A stretch of DNA of 49,682 nt from JAGKXB01 sp964498835 (GTDB lineage Bacteria; Pseudomonadota; Gammaproteobacteria; Burkholderiales; Burkholderiaceae_D): NCBI GenBank assembly GCA_964498835.1, contig CAZCIX010000012.1, positions 1 through 49,682 of the forward strand, given 5' to 3'. Made by a program: the position numbers and the translations under genes. Shown here one piece after another: positions 15,735 through 23,799 of this stretch. The notes beneath the pieces were generated by a model. The model did not search any database, was not told the origin of the DNA, and was given only the letters and a program-made list of their open reading frames with translations. Every line of letters starts with the position of its first letter. Within the stretch, counting starts at the first letter, position 1.

Positions 15735-16130
15735 ATGCGCCATCGTCACGGTTTACGTAAACTTAATCGTACTTCTTCACATCGTCTTGCTATGTTACGC
15801 AATATGACGGTTTCTTTATTGCGCCATGAAGCAATAAAGACCACCTTGCCAAAAGCTAAAGAATTACGTCGTGTAATCGAGCCGATTTTGACATTGGGTA
15901 AGACTGATTCATTGGCTAACAAGCGTTTGGCATTCAACCGTTTGCGTGATCGTGAAATGGTTTTGAAATTGTTCAATGAGTTAGGGCCGCGTTATGCTAA
16001 CCGCAATGGTGGTTACCTACGTATTTTGAAAATGGGTTTCCGTGTTGGTGATAATGCTCCTATGGCTTATGTTGAACTGTTAGATCGTCCTGAAATTTCT
16101 GATGAAGCCGCCGTGGTGGTTGCAGAGTAG
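15735..16130 (+). CDS. rplQ: Large subunit ribosomal protein L17
   Basis: L17 lies near the tunnel exit. The 131-residue product begins MRHRHGLRKLNRTSSHRLAM and has RNMTVSLLRHEAIKTTLPKA and the conserved end GGYLRILKMGFRVGDNAPMA. AAAGGA (15723-15728) supports ATG 15735; an in-frame ATT/ATA-type extension to 15693 is not family-like. A 156-base gap separates it from rpoA, longer than usual, with no clear promoter. A strong terminator follows and closes the ribosomal block. Confidence 0.97.
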   Translation: MRHRHGLRKLNRTSSHRLAMLRNMTVSLLRHEAIKTTLPKAKELRRVIEPILTLGKTDSLANKRLAFNRLRDREMVLKLFNELGPRYANRNGGYLRILKMGFRVGDNAPMAYVELLDRPEISDEAAVVVAE

Positions 16131-16170
16131 TTTTGACAATATAGGTAATATTATTGTTGCGAATAAGAGA

Positions 16171-16193
16171 AGCCAGGTTAGCCTGGCTTTTTT
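16171..16193 (+). terminator. Intrinsic terminator after rplQ
   Basis: AGCCAGG (16171-16177), loop TTAG, CCTGGCT (16182-16188) form a perfect seven-pair stem running into TTTTTT. It ends the ribosomal cluster before dsbD. Confidence 0.9.
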
Positions 16194-16229
16194 ATTTGCA
16201 GAGTAAAACGTAAAAAATAGGAAATTGCC

Positions 16230-18122
16230 ATGTTTTACAATATTTTCTTCAGTTTGATGCTGATGTTTGCTGCATTGACTTCGTTTGCACAATCGCAAGA
16301 TGATTTTTTAGCACCTGATGTTGCTTTCCGATTTTCTGCAAAAATGTTGGATAACAAGATAGTTTCCGTTCGTTATGATATTGCTCCTGGATATTACATG
16401 TATCGTGAACGTTTTAAATTTAGCGTTGATGGTGCTAAATTAGGCACGCCAGTTTTTCCAGAAGGGCAAATCAAGTTTGATGAGAATTTCCAAAAGAACG
16501 TTGAAATTTATCATGATGCAGTGACGTTTTCCTTGCCAATTGAGTTGACTGCCTCTGTTTCGAATGTAGTTTTACATGCCATAGGGCAGGGGTGTGCGGA
16601 AAAAGGCTTGTGTTATCCGCCGATGAATTCGGTCATGGAATTGAAGACTAAGAATGCTAGCCTGGCCCCGCAAAATGGTATTGCGTTGGCACACAAAAAT
16701 AAAGTCGCGCCGTTGTTCTCTTCCTCAAAAGTTGTTTCTTCTTATATTAGTGTTGAACAAAAAACATCGCATGCCATTCCCGAAATATCTCCGGTTTCTC
16801 AAATTTCAGAATCCTCTCAGAGTTTTCAAGCAGTTCAAGCACCTCAGACATCTCAAACGTCGCAAATGCCTGAGTCTGAATTGAGCAAAATTGCCCGTAC
16901 GCTTCAAAGCCGACAGCTGCACTTGATTTTGCCCTGGTTTTTATTATTGGGTTTAGGTTTGTCATTAACACCGTGTTTGTTGCCTATGGTGCCGATTTTG
17001 TCTTCGATTATCGTGGGTGAAGGGGCTACGACAAGTCGTTCACGTGCGTTTGGTTTGTCTGTGGCGTATTCGCTGGGCATGGCATTGGTGTATACCTGCT
17101 TGGGGATTGCCGCTGGTTTGCTTGGAACGGGATTATCGGCCGCGTTGCAAAATCCATGGGTGTTGGGGATGTTTGCAATTGTGATGGTCGGACTGTCTTT
17201 ATCAATGTTTGGTGTGTATCAATTACAACTTCCATCTGTACTGCAAACGAAATTAATGCGTAGCGCAAAACGGCAATCGGCTGGCAAGTTGTTCGGTGTT
17301 TTTGCAATGGGAGCGATTTCATCATTGATCGTTGGCCCTTGTGTTGCCGCTCCTTTGGCTGGCACATTGATTTATATTGGACAGACGCGGGATATTCTGA
17401 TTGGTGGTAGTGCCTTATTCGCCATGGCGATTGGTATGAGTGTACCTTTGTTATTGGTAGGACTTTCTGCAGGATCGTTATTGCCGCGTGCTGGTGTGTG
17501 GATGGGGAAGGTAAAACAATTTTTTGGCATTTTAATGTTGGGCATGGCGCTATGGTTGCTTTCATCCGTATTCCCGATATGGTTGCAAATGCTGGCGTGG
17601 GCAAGTTTGGGATTGGGGTATGGTTTTGTCTTATTGCATGATCGTGCTTTGATTGCTAAAGGTATGGGAGTGATATTGGTGATATTAGGTGTGTTGGAAG
17701 GTGCCAGCATGGCGACTGGTGGGCGTGATGTTTGGGCGCCTTTAGGTGTTAAGCAGGAACACACTGTTAAATTCACTCGTATCAAATCGAGCGCCGAACT
17801 TGATGCTGCTCTTGCGCAGGCAAAACTGCAGGGAAAAATAGCAGCGTTCGATTTTTATGCTGATTGGTGCGTATCTTGCAAAGAAATGGAAAGATTCACT
17901 TTTACTGATACGGGTGTGAAGTCTCAATTGGCCAATTTCGTTTTGTTGCAGGTCGATGTCACGGCGAATAATTATGATGATCAGGTGCTTTTGAAGCGTT
18001 TTGGTTTGTTTGGCCCACCAGCGCTTATTTTCTTTGATAAGCAGGGTAATGAAATTCAAAACGCACGTGTCATAGGCTATCAATCGGTAGAAAAATTCTC
18101 AAAGACATTATCACAACTATAA
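16230..18122 (+). CDS. dsbD: Thiol:disulfide interchange protein DsbD
   Basis: DsbD carries electrons from cytoplasmic thioredoxin across the inner membrane to periplasmic DsbC, DsbG and cytochrome c maturation factors. The 630-residue product has a signal peptide (about 1-20), the periplasmic alpha domain with the cysteine pair in GCAEKGLCYPP, a Ser/Gln-rich linker (about 180-215), an eight-segment membrane domain with cysteines in TPCLLPMVP and GPCVAAP, and a C-terminal thioredoxin domain with DWCVSCKEME. All three redox pairs are present, so it should be functional. It follows the rplQ terminator. Confidence 0.96.
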   Translation: MFYNIFFSLMLMFAALTSFAQSQDDFLAPDVAFRFSAKMLDNKIVSVRYDIAPGYYMYRERFKFSVDGAKLGTPVFPEGQIKFDENFQKNVEIYHDAVTFSLPIELTASVSNVVLHAIGQGCAEKGLCYPPMNSVMELKTKNASLAPQNGIALAHKNKVAPLFSSSKVVSSYISVEQKTSHAIPEISPVSQISESSQSFQAVQAPQTSQTSQMPESELSKIARTLQSRQLHLILPWFLLLGLGLSLTPCLLPMVPILSSIIVGEGATTSRSRAFGLSVAYSLGMALVYTCLGIAAGLLGTGLSAALQNPWVLGMFAIVMVGLSLSMFGVYQLQLPSVLQTKLMRSAKRQSAGKLFGVFAMGAISSLIVGPCVAAPLAGTLIYIGQTRDILIGGSALFAMAIGMSVPLLLVGLSAGSLLPRAGVWMGKVKQFFGILMLGMALWLLSSVFPIWLQMLAWASLGLGYGFVLLHDRALIAKGMGVILVILGVLEGASMATGGRDVWAPLGVKQEHTVKFTRIKSSAELDAALAQAKLQGKIAAFDFYADWCVSCKEMERFTFTDTGVKSQLANFVLLQVDVTANNYDDQVLLKRFGLFGPPALIFFDKQGNEIQNARVIGYQSVEKFSKTLSQL

Positions 18123-18144
18123 TTTTTGCATTTTTAGTTCTGAT

Positions 18145-19620
18145 ATGCCCAAATTTAATGTTTCGCTGGTCTGGTTTCGCCGCGATTTACGTGATGTGGA
18201 TCATGCGGCGCTTTATCATGCTTTAAAGCAAAGCCGGCAGGTCTTTTGCGTCTTCATTTTTGATCAAGCCATTTTGCAACCATTGTTAGATTGTGGTTTG
18301 CAAGCGGATCGTCGAGTGGAATTCATTCACTCTAGTTTGATTGAGTTAAATGCTTCTTTGCGTGCGATGGGTGGTGGTTTGATTGTGCGACATGGATGGG
18401 CGGAGTCTGAGATTCCTCGTTTGGCAGCTGAATATGGTGCCGAAGCAGTATTTGCTAATCACGATTTTGAGCCGCACGCAATCTTGCGTGATCAACAGGT
18501 GTGTGCGACATTGCAGCAAGAAGGGAGGAATTTCTTTTCCTTTAAAGATCATGTCATTTTTGAAAAAGATGAGATTCTCACTTTGTCTCAGCAAGCATTT
18601 TCAGTATTCACACCTTACAAAAATGCCTGGCTCAAAAAATTGTATGCCAGGAGTGATGATTTTTACTGGCAACCTTATCCAGTCCATGCCTATTCTTCTC
18701 GCTTGGCATTTGTTCCTGTTTGCCCGATTCCTTCATTAATCGAACTTGGATTTGAGAAAACAAATTTAGGTGCTCTCAACATTGCAACGGGCATGTCTGG
18801 TGCACAAAAGTTGTTGCAAGATTTTTTGCCGCGCATGGGGCGGTATGACACAACACGTGATTTTCCATCAGTCAAAGGCCCCTCTTATTTATCCTTTCAT
18901 TTACGTTTTGGCACGGTATCGATTCGTGCCTTGGTCGGTCATGCTGTTGCGGCAATAAGATATGGAGCAGGTAGTAGTGGCGCGGCGGTATGGTTATCCG
19001 AGTTAATCTGGCGTGATTTCTATTTCATGATTTTGTATCACCATCCACATGTGGTGGGGCGTTCCTTCAAACCTGAGTACGATGCGATTCAATGGGAAAC
19101 TGGGGATGTCGCCTCGCAACTTTTTCAAGCATGGTGTAACGGTCAGACTGGATATCCTTTGGTGGATGCAGCGATGCAGCAATTAAACCAAACGGGTTAT
19201 ATGCACAATCGCTTGCGTATGGTGACGGCTTCCTTTTTAACAAAAGATTTGGGTATTGATTGGCGTTGGGGCGAGCGTTATTTTGCGCAGCGTTTGAATG
19301 ATTTTGATTTGGCGGCGAATAATGGCGGTTGGCAGTGGGCAGCTTCGACAGGTTGCGATGCGCAGCCGTATTTTCGTATCTTCAATCCGGTGACGCAGTC
19401 TGAAAAATTTGATCCTAGCGGTGCATTTATTAAGCGTTATTTGCCCCAATTGGCTAAGTTGGATCAGCGAGATATTCATACGCCATGGTTGCTGGATAAA
19501 ACGATGTTGGCATCAGCTGGCGTGACGCTGGGTGGGAATTATCCTTTACCCATCGTGCAACACGATGTTGCGAGAAAACAGACTTTGGAGCGATACGCTG
19601 TCGTTAAAAAGTCTTCATAA
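18145..19620 (+). CDS. phrB: Deoxyribodipyrimidine photolyase (cryptochrome/photolyase family)
   Basis: This is a class I photolyase that repairs UV-induced cyclobutane pyrimidine dimers using FAD and blue light. The 491-residue product has the N-terminal Rossmann-like antenna domain starting with VSLVWFRRDLRDVDHAAL and the C-terminal FAD-binding helical domain with WLSELIWRDFYFMILYHHPH, GYPLVDAAMQQLNQTGYMHN and FNPVTQSEKFDPSGAFIKRY, the strongest family marks. Position, length and the near-universal tryptophan-rich region NNGGWQWAASTGCDAQPYFR support a CPD photolyase rather than a cryptochrome-only role. It starts 22 bases after dsbD. Confidence 0.96.
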   Translation: MPKFNVSLVWFRRDLRDVDHAALYHALKQSRQVFCVFIFDQAILQPLLDCGLQADRRVEFIHSSLIELNASLRAMGGGLIVRHGWAESEIPRLAAEYGAEAVFANHDFEPHAILRDQQVCATLQQEGRNFFSFKDHVIFEKDEILTLSQQAFSVFTPYKNAWLKKLYARSDDFYWQPYPVHAYSSRLAFVPVCPIPSLIELGFEKTNLGALNIATGMSGAQKLLQDFLPRMGRYDTTRDFPSVKGPSYLSFHLRFGTVSIRALVGHAVAAIRYGAGSSGAAVWLSELIWRDFYFMILYHHPHVVGRSFKPEYDAIQWETGDVASQLFQAWCNGQTGYPLVDAAMQQLNQTGYMHNRLRMVTASFLTKDLGIDWRWGERYFAQRLNDFDLAANNGGWQWAASTGCDAQPYFRIFNPVTQSEKFDPSGAFIKRYLPQLAKLDQRDIHTPWLLDKTMLASAGVTLGGNYPLPIVQHDVARKQTLERYAVVKKSS

Positions 19621-19765
19621 GACACATCATTAAGTATAAACATGAATTTTTCTTCGTTTAGCCCCTCCATTTTTATGCGGCAGATTTGCTTTGATCGCTG
19701 CATCGACAGGCATCTTGTATCTTTTGATGTCTCCAATTAAGACGCTGCTGTTGTATAACAGGTTA

Positions 19766-19803
19766 GATCACATCACCATCATTACTGCTGGTGCAATGTG
19801 ATC
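19766..19803. other. Strong hairpin 1 in the phrB-rppH gap
   Basis: GATCACATCACCA (19766-19778) pairs with TGGTG (19789-19793) and ATGTGATC (19796-19803), leaving a two-base bulge and a ten-base loop, thirteen pairs in all. Loop and arm bases CCATCATTACT (19776-19786) are also perfectly complementary to AGTAATGATGG (19812-19822), so a pseudoknot or an alternative fold is possible. Confidence 0.7.
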
Positions 19804-19824
19804 GCTGATCTAGTAATGATGGGC

Positions 19825-19880
19825 AGGTTGTGTTAAGTCTGCTGTTACTTGTAAAGTAAAAACAGACTTATCTCCAACCT
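19825..19880. other. Long imperfect hairpin 2 directly beyond the rppH stop
   Basis: Three nested stems: AGGTTG/CAACCT (19825-19830 with 19875-19880), TAAGTCTG/CAGACTTA (19834-19841 with 19863-19870) and TTACTT/AAGTAA (19845-19850 with 19854-19859). On the rppH strand it begins two bases after the stop codon. No T-run follows, so it is not a standard terminator; it may protect the 3' end or be part of a small palindromic element. Confidence 0.65.
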
Positions 19881-19882
19881 AT

Positions 19883-20485
19883 CTATGGTTCTGATTTTGA
19901 ATCAGGAGAGGTGGGGTTTGGATCAGGAATGATAATAGGTGCATTCTTCCTTGGTGTGCGTGATCCATGTGACTGGCGCAGATGGCGAGCATGACGATGC
20001 GATGAATGTGATGTTGGATTCAAAAATCGTGATAATTCTTGTAATGCGCGTTGATACACATCACGCTTGAATTCAATTACGACATCTAGCGGTACCCAGT
20101 AATCATGCCAGCGCCATGCATCGAATTCTGGATGATCTGTTTTGCGTAAGTTCACATCAGAATCGCGCCCAACCATCATTAGCAAAAACCATATTTGCTT
20201 TTGCCCACGATAATGACCACGCACTTCTCGTTTAATGAAGTGATCGGGTACTTCATAGCGCAACCAGTCACGTGTGCGACCAAGGATTTTTACGTGTTCC
20301 TGTCGTAGACCGATTTCTTCTTCCAGTTCGCGGTACATGGCATTTTCTGGCGTTTCGCCATACTTAATTCCACCTTGTGGAAATTGCCAAGAGTGTTCCC
20401 GGACCCGTTTGCCCCACCATACTTCGTTATGGCTATTTAGCAAAATAATGCCAACGTTAGGACGAAACCCTTCACGATCTAGCAT
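19883..20485 (-). CDS. rppH: RNA pyrophosphohydrolase (Nudix)
   Basis: RppH removes pyrophosphate from the 5' triphosphate of mRNAs and so starts RNase E-dependent decay. The 200-residue product has the typical start MLDREGFRPNVGIILLNS and the Nudix box from GGIKYGETPENAMYRELEEE to IGL (GX5EX7REUXEEXGU), with the nucleotide-binding fold through about residue 160. A basic, His/Arg-rich C-terminal tail follows, longer than in E. coli. ATG 20485 is chosen because GAGG lies six bases upstream; the in-frame TTG at 20497 contains that site. It is divergent from proS, a pairing common in Burkholderiales. Confidence 0.95.
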   Translation of the reverse strand: MLDREGFRPNVGIILLNSHNEVWWGKRVREHSWQFPQGGIKYGETPENAMYRELEEEIGLRQEHVKILGRTRDWLRYEVPDHFIKREVRGHYRGQKQIWFLLMMVGRDSDVNLRKTDHPEFDAWRWHDYWVPLDVVIEFKRDVYQRALQELSRFLNPTSHSSHRHARHLRQSHGSRTPRKNAPIIIPDPNPTSPDSKSEP

Positions 20486-20738
20486 GTTGTACCTCAAAAC
20501 TTTCTGCGGCTAAGCGTTTTCTTAGTTTTGTAGAACAGTGATGCATCAAAGTGCATGATGCTTTCATCAATTAAAATTTCGGTTTATGTCTAAGTAATAC
20601 AGCATTCGTAATGTCGATACAAAACACATCAAAACATGTTGATTTTCACAATGCTACAAAGTATGAACGCATTAGCCAGCTAATCCTTTAAAATTGAGTT
20701 AATTATAACCTTCTCTTTTTAAAAAGAAATTTAATCCC

Positions 20739-22490
20739 ATGCGTGCCTCTCGATTTTTTATTTCCACTCTTAAAGAAGCCCCTTCCGATGCAGAAATTGT
20801 CAGCCATCAATTAATGATGCGAGCCGGGATGATCAAACGTCTTGGTTCTGGTATTTATACCTATATGCCGATGGGATTGCGCGTCATCCGAAAAATAGAA
20901 AAGATTATCAGGGAGGAAATGCAAAAAGCTGGCGCGATTGAGCTATCCATGCCGGTGGTTCAGCCAGCCGAGTTATGGCAAGAAACAGGGCGTTGGGACA
21001 AAATGGGGCCGGAATTGATGCGTGTTAAAGATCGCCATGGTCGTGATTATGCGATTCAACCAACTTCTGAAGAGGTGGTAACAGATATTGCTCGCTCTGA
21101 AATCAAATCTTATCGCCAATTACCGGTTAACTTTTATCACATTCAAACCAAATTCCGTGATGAGCGCCGCCCGCGTTTCGGCTTGATGCGTGGTCGTGAA
21201 TTTACGATGAAGGATGCGTATTCTTTTGACGCGGATTTGGCGGGCATGCAGCGTTCTTATCAAAATATGTTTGATGCTTATGTCCGTATTTTTACTCGCT
21301 TTTCGTTGCAGTTTCGTGCAGTTGCTGCTGACAATGGAGCAATCGGGGGTAGTGGTTCGCATGAGTTTCATGTAATTGCTAAGACTGGTGAAGATGCCTT
21401 GGTGTATTGCCCGGATTCTGATTATGCCGCCAATATAGAAGCTGCTGAAGCATTAGCTTTAGTTGATACAACTGAGGCGACAAGTGGTGAATTGCAAAAA
21501 TTACAGAAAATTTCTACTCCTGGAAAAAAGAAATGTGAGGACGTGGCCGCTAGCTTGAATGTGTCGTTGTCAAAAATGATGAAGGCGATTGCATTGGCGG
21601 TAGAGACACAAAGCGAGCAGGGCCTACAAGTACATGTATGGCTCTTATTGCTGCGTGGTGATCATGAAATGAATGAGGCAAAAGTCAAAAAGATTCCAGG
21701 GTTGGCTGAGTATCGCTTTGCTACGGATGAAGAAATTCAGACCTGTTTTGGTAGTCAACCTGGTTATCTTGGTCCGATTGATATAAAAAAAGCTGTCACG
21801 ATTGTTGTGGATCGAACTGTTGTTCATATGCGTGATTTTGTGTGTGGTGCTAATGAAACGGATTCCCACTACACCGGTGTTAATTGGGGGCGTGATTTAC
21901 CAGAAATAGCGGAGTCACACGTATTTGATATCCGCAACGTGGTCGAAGGCGACCCCTCCCCTGATGGTAAAGGTATCTTGGCGATTGAGCGTGGTATTGA
22001 AGTCGGCCACGTATTCCAACTAGGAACACGCTATTCACAAGATATGAAAGCCACATTTTTGGATGAAAACGGTAAGCCGCAATTGTTACAAATGGGCTGT
22101 TATGGCATTGGGGTGACCCGTATTTTGGGTGCGGCGATTGAGCAGAATTTTGATGAAAAAGGCATGATCTGGCCTGCTGCGATTGCACCATTTGAAGTCG
22201 TGTTGTGTCCAATGGCTTATGACCGTAGTGAAATGGTGAAAGCGCAGACGGATGCTTTATATGCGGCATTGCAAGAGGCTGGTATTGATGTGGTGTTAGA
22301 TGACCGTGGTGAGCGTCCAGGGGTGATGTTTGCGGATTGGGAGTTGATTGGTGTGCCACATCGAATCGTGATTGGTGAGCGTGGTTTGAAAGAGGGTAAT
22401 CTTGAGTATCTTGGTCGGCGTGATGTGAATGCTATTGCGGTTGCCGCAGATGAGATGTTGGCATTCATTCAAAATAGGTTGGCTCAATAA
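20739..22490 (+). CDS. proS: Prolyl-tRNA synthetase (bacterial type)
   Basis: ProRS charges tRNA-Pro. The 583-residue length and layout fit the bacterial type: a class II catalytic core (motif 1 around LRVIRKIEKIIREEM, motif 2 with FRDERRPRFGLMRGREF, motif 3 with CYGIGVTRILGAAIEQ), an inserted YbaK-like editing domain at about residues 240-380 that clears mischarged alanine, and a C-terminal anticodon-binding domain. ATG 20739 lies 241 bases from the rppH start in a divergent gap with a TATAAC sequence (20704-20709) but no convincing -35. Confidence 0.97.
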   Translation: MRASRFFISTLKEAPSDAEIVSHQLMMRAGMIKRLGSGIYTYMPMGLRVIRKIEKIIREEMQKAGAIELSMPVVQPAELWQETGRWDKMGPELMRVKDRHGRDYAIQPTSEEVVTDIARSEIKSYRQLPVNFYHIQTKFRDERRPRFGLMRGREFTMKDAYSFDADLAGMQRSYQNMFDAYVRIFTRFSLQFRAVAADNGAIGGSGSHEFHVIAKTGEDALVYCPDSDYAANIEAAEALALVDTTEATSGELQKLQKISTPGKKKCEDVAASLNVSLSKMMKAIALAVETQSEQGLQVHVWLLLLRGDHEMNEAKVKKIPGLAEYRFATDEEIQTCFGSQPGYLGPIDIKKAVTIVVDRTVVHMRDFVCGANETDSHYTGVNWGRDLPEIAESHVFDIRNVVEGDPSPDGKGILAIERGIEVGHVFQLGTRYSQDMKATFLDENGKPQLLQMGCYGIGVTRILGAAIEQNFDEKGMIWPAAIAPFEVVLCPMAYDRSEMVKAQTDALYAALQEAGIDVVLDDRGERPGVMFADWELIGVPHRIVIGERGLKEGNLEYLGRRDVNAIAVAADEMLAFIQNRLAQ

Positions 22491-22576
22491 TAAATTCTTG
22501 ATGTTCATTTATTAATTCTAATAAAACTTTGAATATTGCTAAAATATTAAAATATGATCATGCTTTGAGGATAATT

Positions 22577-23182
22577 ATGCTGCGTTTTTTCCTAATCGCG
22601 ACTTTTGTTTTTTATGATTTTTGCAATATCAGTGCTCACGCTGGTAATCAAAAAGAAGAGGCGTTGGCTGATTCTGTGCGTGTGGCATTGTCGTATGCGG
22701 TTGCTGATGCGAGTCCTCCCAAACCGCATTTTTCTGACATGAATGAGCGGATTAAGTATTTGTATTGGTTGGGCGATATGTCGGAGCGCTTAAAGAAAAA
22801 AATTCCCGATCATCAAGGACGGCGCGAATTTTTAGAAACTGTGTGGTATGAAGCTAGGCGCGCAGGTCTTGATCCATCCTTGGTGCTGGGATTGATACAG
22901 GTGGAATCCGCATTTCGCAAGTATGCAATCTCTCCCGCAGGTGCGCATGGTTACATGCAAGTGATGCCATTTTGGACCCGAGTGGTGGGTGATAGCGATA
23001 GGCGGAAGCTATTTCACATGCAAACTAATTTGCGTTATGGTTGTGCGATTTTGCGCATGTATCTTGAATTAGAGGGAGGGAATTTGTATATGGCTCTGGG
23101 ACGTTACAACGGTAGTCGTGGGCAATCACAATATCCCAATGCCGTATTGGCAGCTTGGAAACAACAGAAATATACGCATTAA
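22577..23182 (+). CDS. Small lytic transglycosylase (SLT domain), secreted
   Basis: Enzymes of this type cleave peptidoglycan between MurNAc and GlcNAc. The 201-residue product has a signal peptide (MLRFFLIATFVFYDF then CNISAHA) and an SLT domain from about residue 90: the catalytic glutamate lies in LGLIQVESAFRKYAISPAGA, followed by HGYMQVMPFW and RYGCAILRMYLELEGGNLYM, ending ALGRYNGSRGQSQYPNAV. ATG 22577 is chosen because GAGGA lies just upstream and it gives a clean signal peptide; the TTG reading from 22529 does not. It follows proS by 86 bases and ends in a bidirectional terminator. It could also be labelled an Slt/MltE-like protein. Confidence 0.9.
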   Translation: MLRFFLIATFVFYDFCNISAHAGNQKEEALADSVRVALSYAVADASPPKPHFSDMNERIKYLYWLGDMSERLKKKIPDHQGRREFLETVWYEARRAGLDPSLVLGLIQVESAFRKYAISPAGAHGYMQVMPFWTRVVGDSDRRKLFHMQTNLRYGCAILRMYLELEGGNLYMALGRYNGSRGQSQYPNAVLAAWKQQKYTH

Positions 23183-23201
23183 TTTTTGTTGAGAATGCAA
23201 C

Positions 23202-23232
23202 AAAAAATGCCCGCTTTGTGCGGGCATTTTTT
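23202..23232. terminator. Bidirectional terminator between the transglycosylase and SWIB genes
   Basis: ATGCCCGC (23207-23214), loop TTTGT, GCGGGCAT (23220-23227) form a perfect stem flanked by A-rich and T-rich runs (AAAAAA before, TTTTTT after), so it can end transcription from both convergent genes. Confidence 0.93.
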
Positions 23233-23261
23233 GTAAGGCAATAAAATTTCTTTAGAAAATT

Positions 23262-23603
23262 TTATTTTAAATGACCAGAAATAAGCTTTGTCATTTCAAA
23301 CATAGATACTTGTTTTTGGCTTCCAAAAACAGCAGCTAATTTTGCATCAGCATTGATCATGCGACGATTTGCAGAATCTTGCAGATCAAATTTCTTAATG
23401 TATTCCCAAACTTTTTTGGTTACTTCTGTGCGTGGCAATGGTGTCGCGCCGACGATAGCTGCCAATGCAGGAGAGGGAGTCATCGCTTTCATGAACGCTG
23501 CGTTGGGCTTACGCGCAACGGCAGGTGCTTTGGCTGGTGCAGCTTTTGCTGCTGGAGTAGTTTTTTTTGCTGGTGCTGCTGCAGGTTTTTTGGCTGTTGC
23601 CAT
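23262..23603 (-). CDS. SWIB/MDM2 domain protein with Lys/Ala/Pro-rich N terminus
   Basis: The 113-residue product has a basic low-complexity first part (ATAKKPAAAPAKKTTPAAKA, about residues 2-35) that resembles histone H1-like tails, then a SWIB domain from about residue 36 (FMKAMTPSPALAAIVGATPL, VTKKVWEYIKKFDLQDSANR, INADAKLAAVFGSQKQVSMF, EMTKLISGHLK). SWIB domains are chromatin-linked in eukaryotes; in bacteria, including chlamydiae and betaproteobacteria, the role is unclear, possibly DNA or nucleoid binding. It is monocistronic, convergent with the transglycosylase gene. Confidence 0.9.
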   Translation of the reverse strand: MATAKKPAAAPAKKTTPAAKAAPAKAPAVARKPNAAFMKAMTPSPALAAIVGATPLPRTEVTKKVWEYIKKFDLQDSANRRMINADAKLAAVFGSQKQVSMFEMTKLISGHLK

Positions 23604-23799
23604 CTTTTAGCCTCTTTCACAAAAACAGTAGAAAATTGAGCGATTGATCGCGCCAGCCATATTGGTGCGATTTCCCAGACGATGCAAGTGTTTTTTGTAT
23701 TTTTGTTTGAATTTAGCTTGATAATGTGTATTTCAATGCAATGAATGGATTGGTTTTATTGATTCTTAAGAACTTTTCTGTTCCATCACACAGGATGTA

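Noticed and set aside
19539..19736. Small - strand open frame over the phrB end
   Set aside because: It mostly overlaps phrB, has no good ribosome binding site and matches no family I know. A 32-codon + frame at 19642 is equally unsupported.
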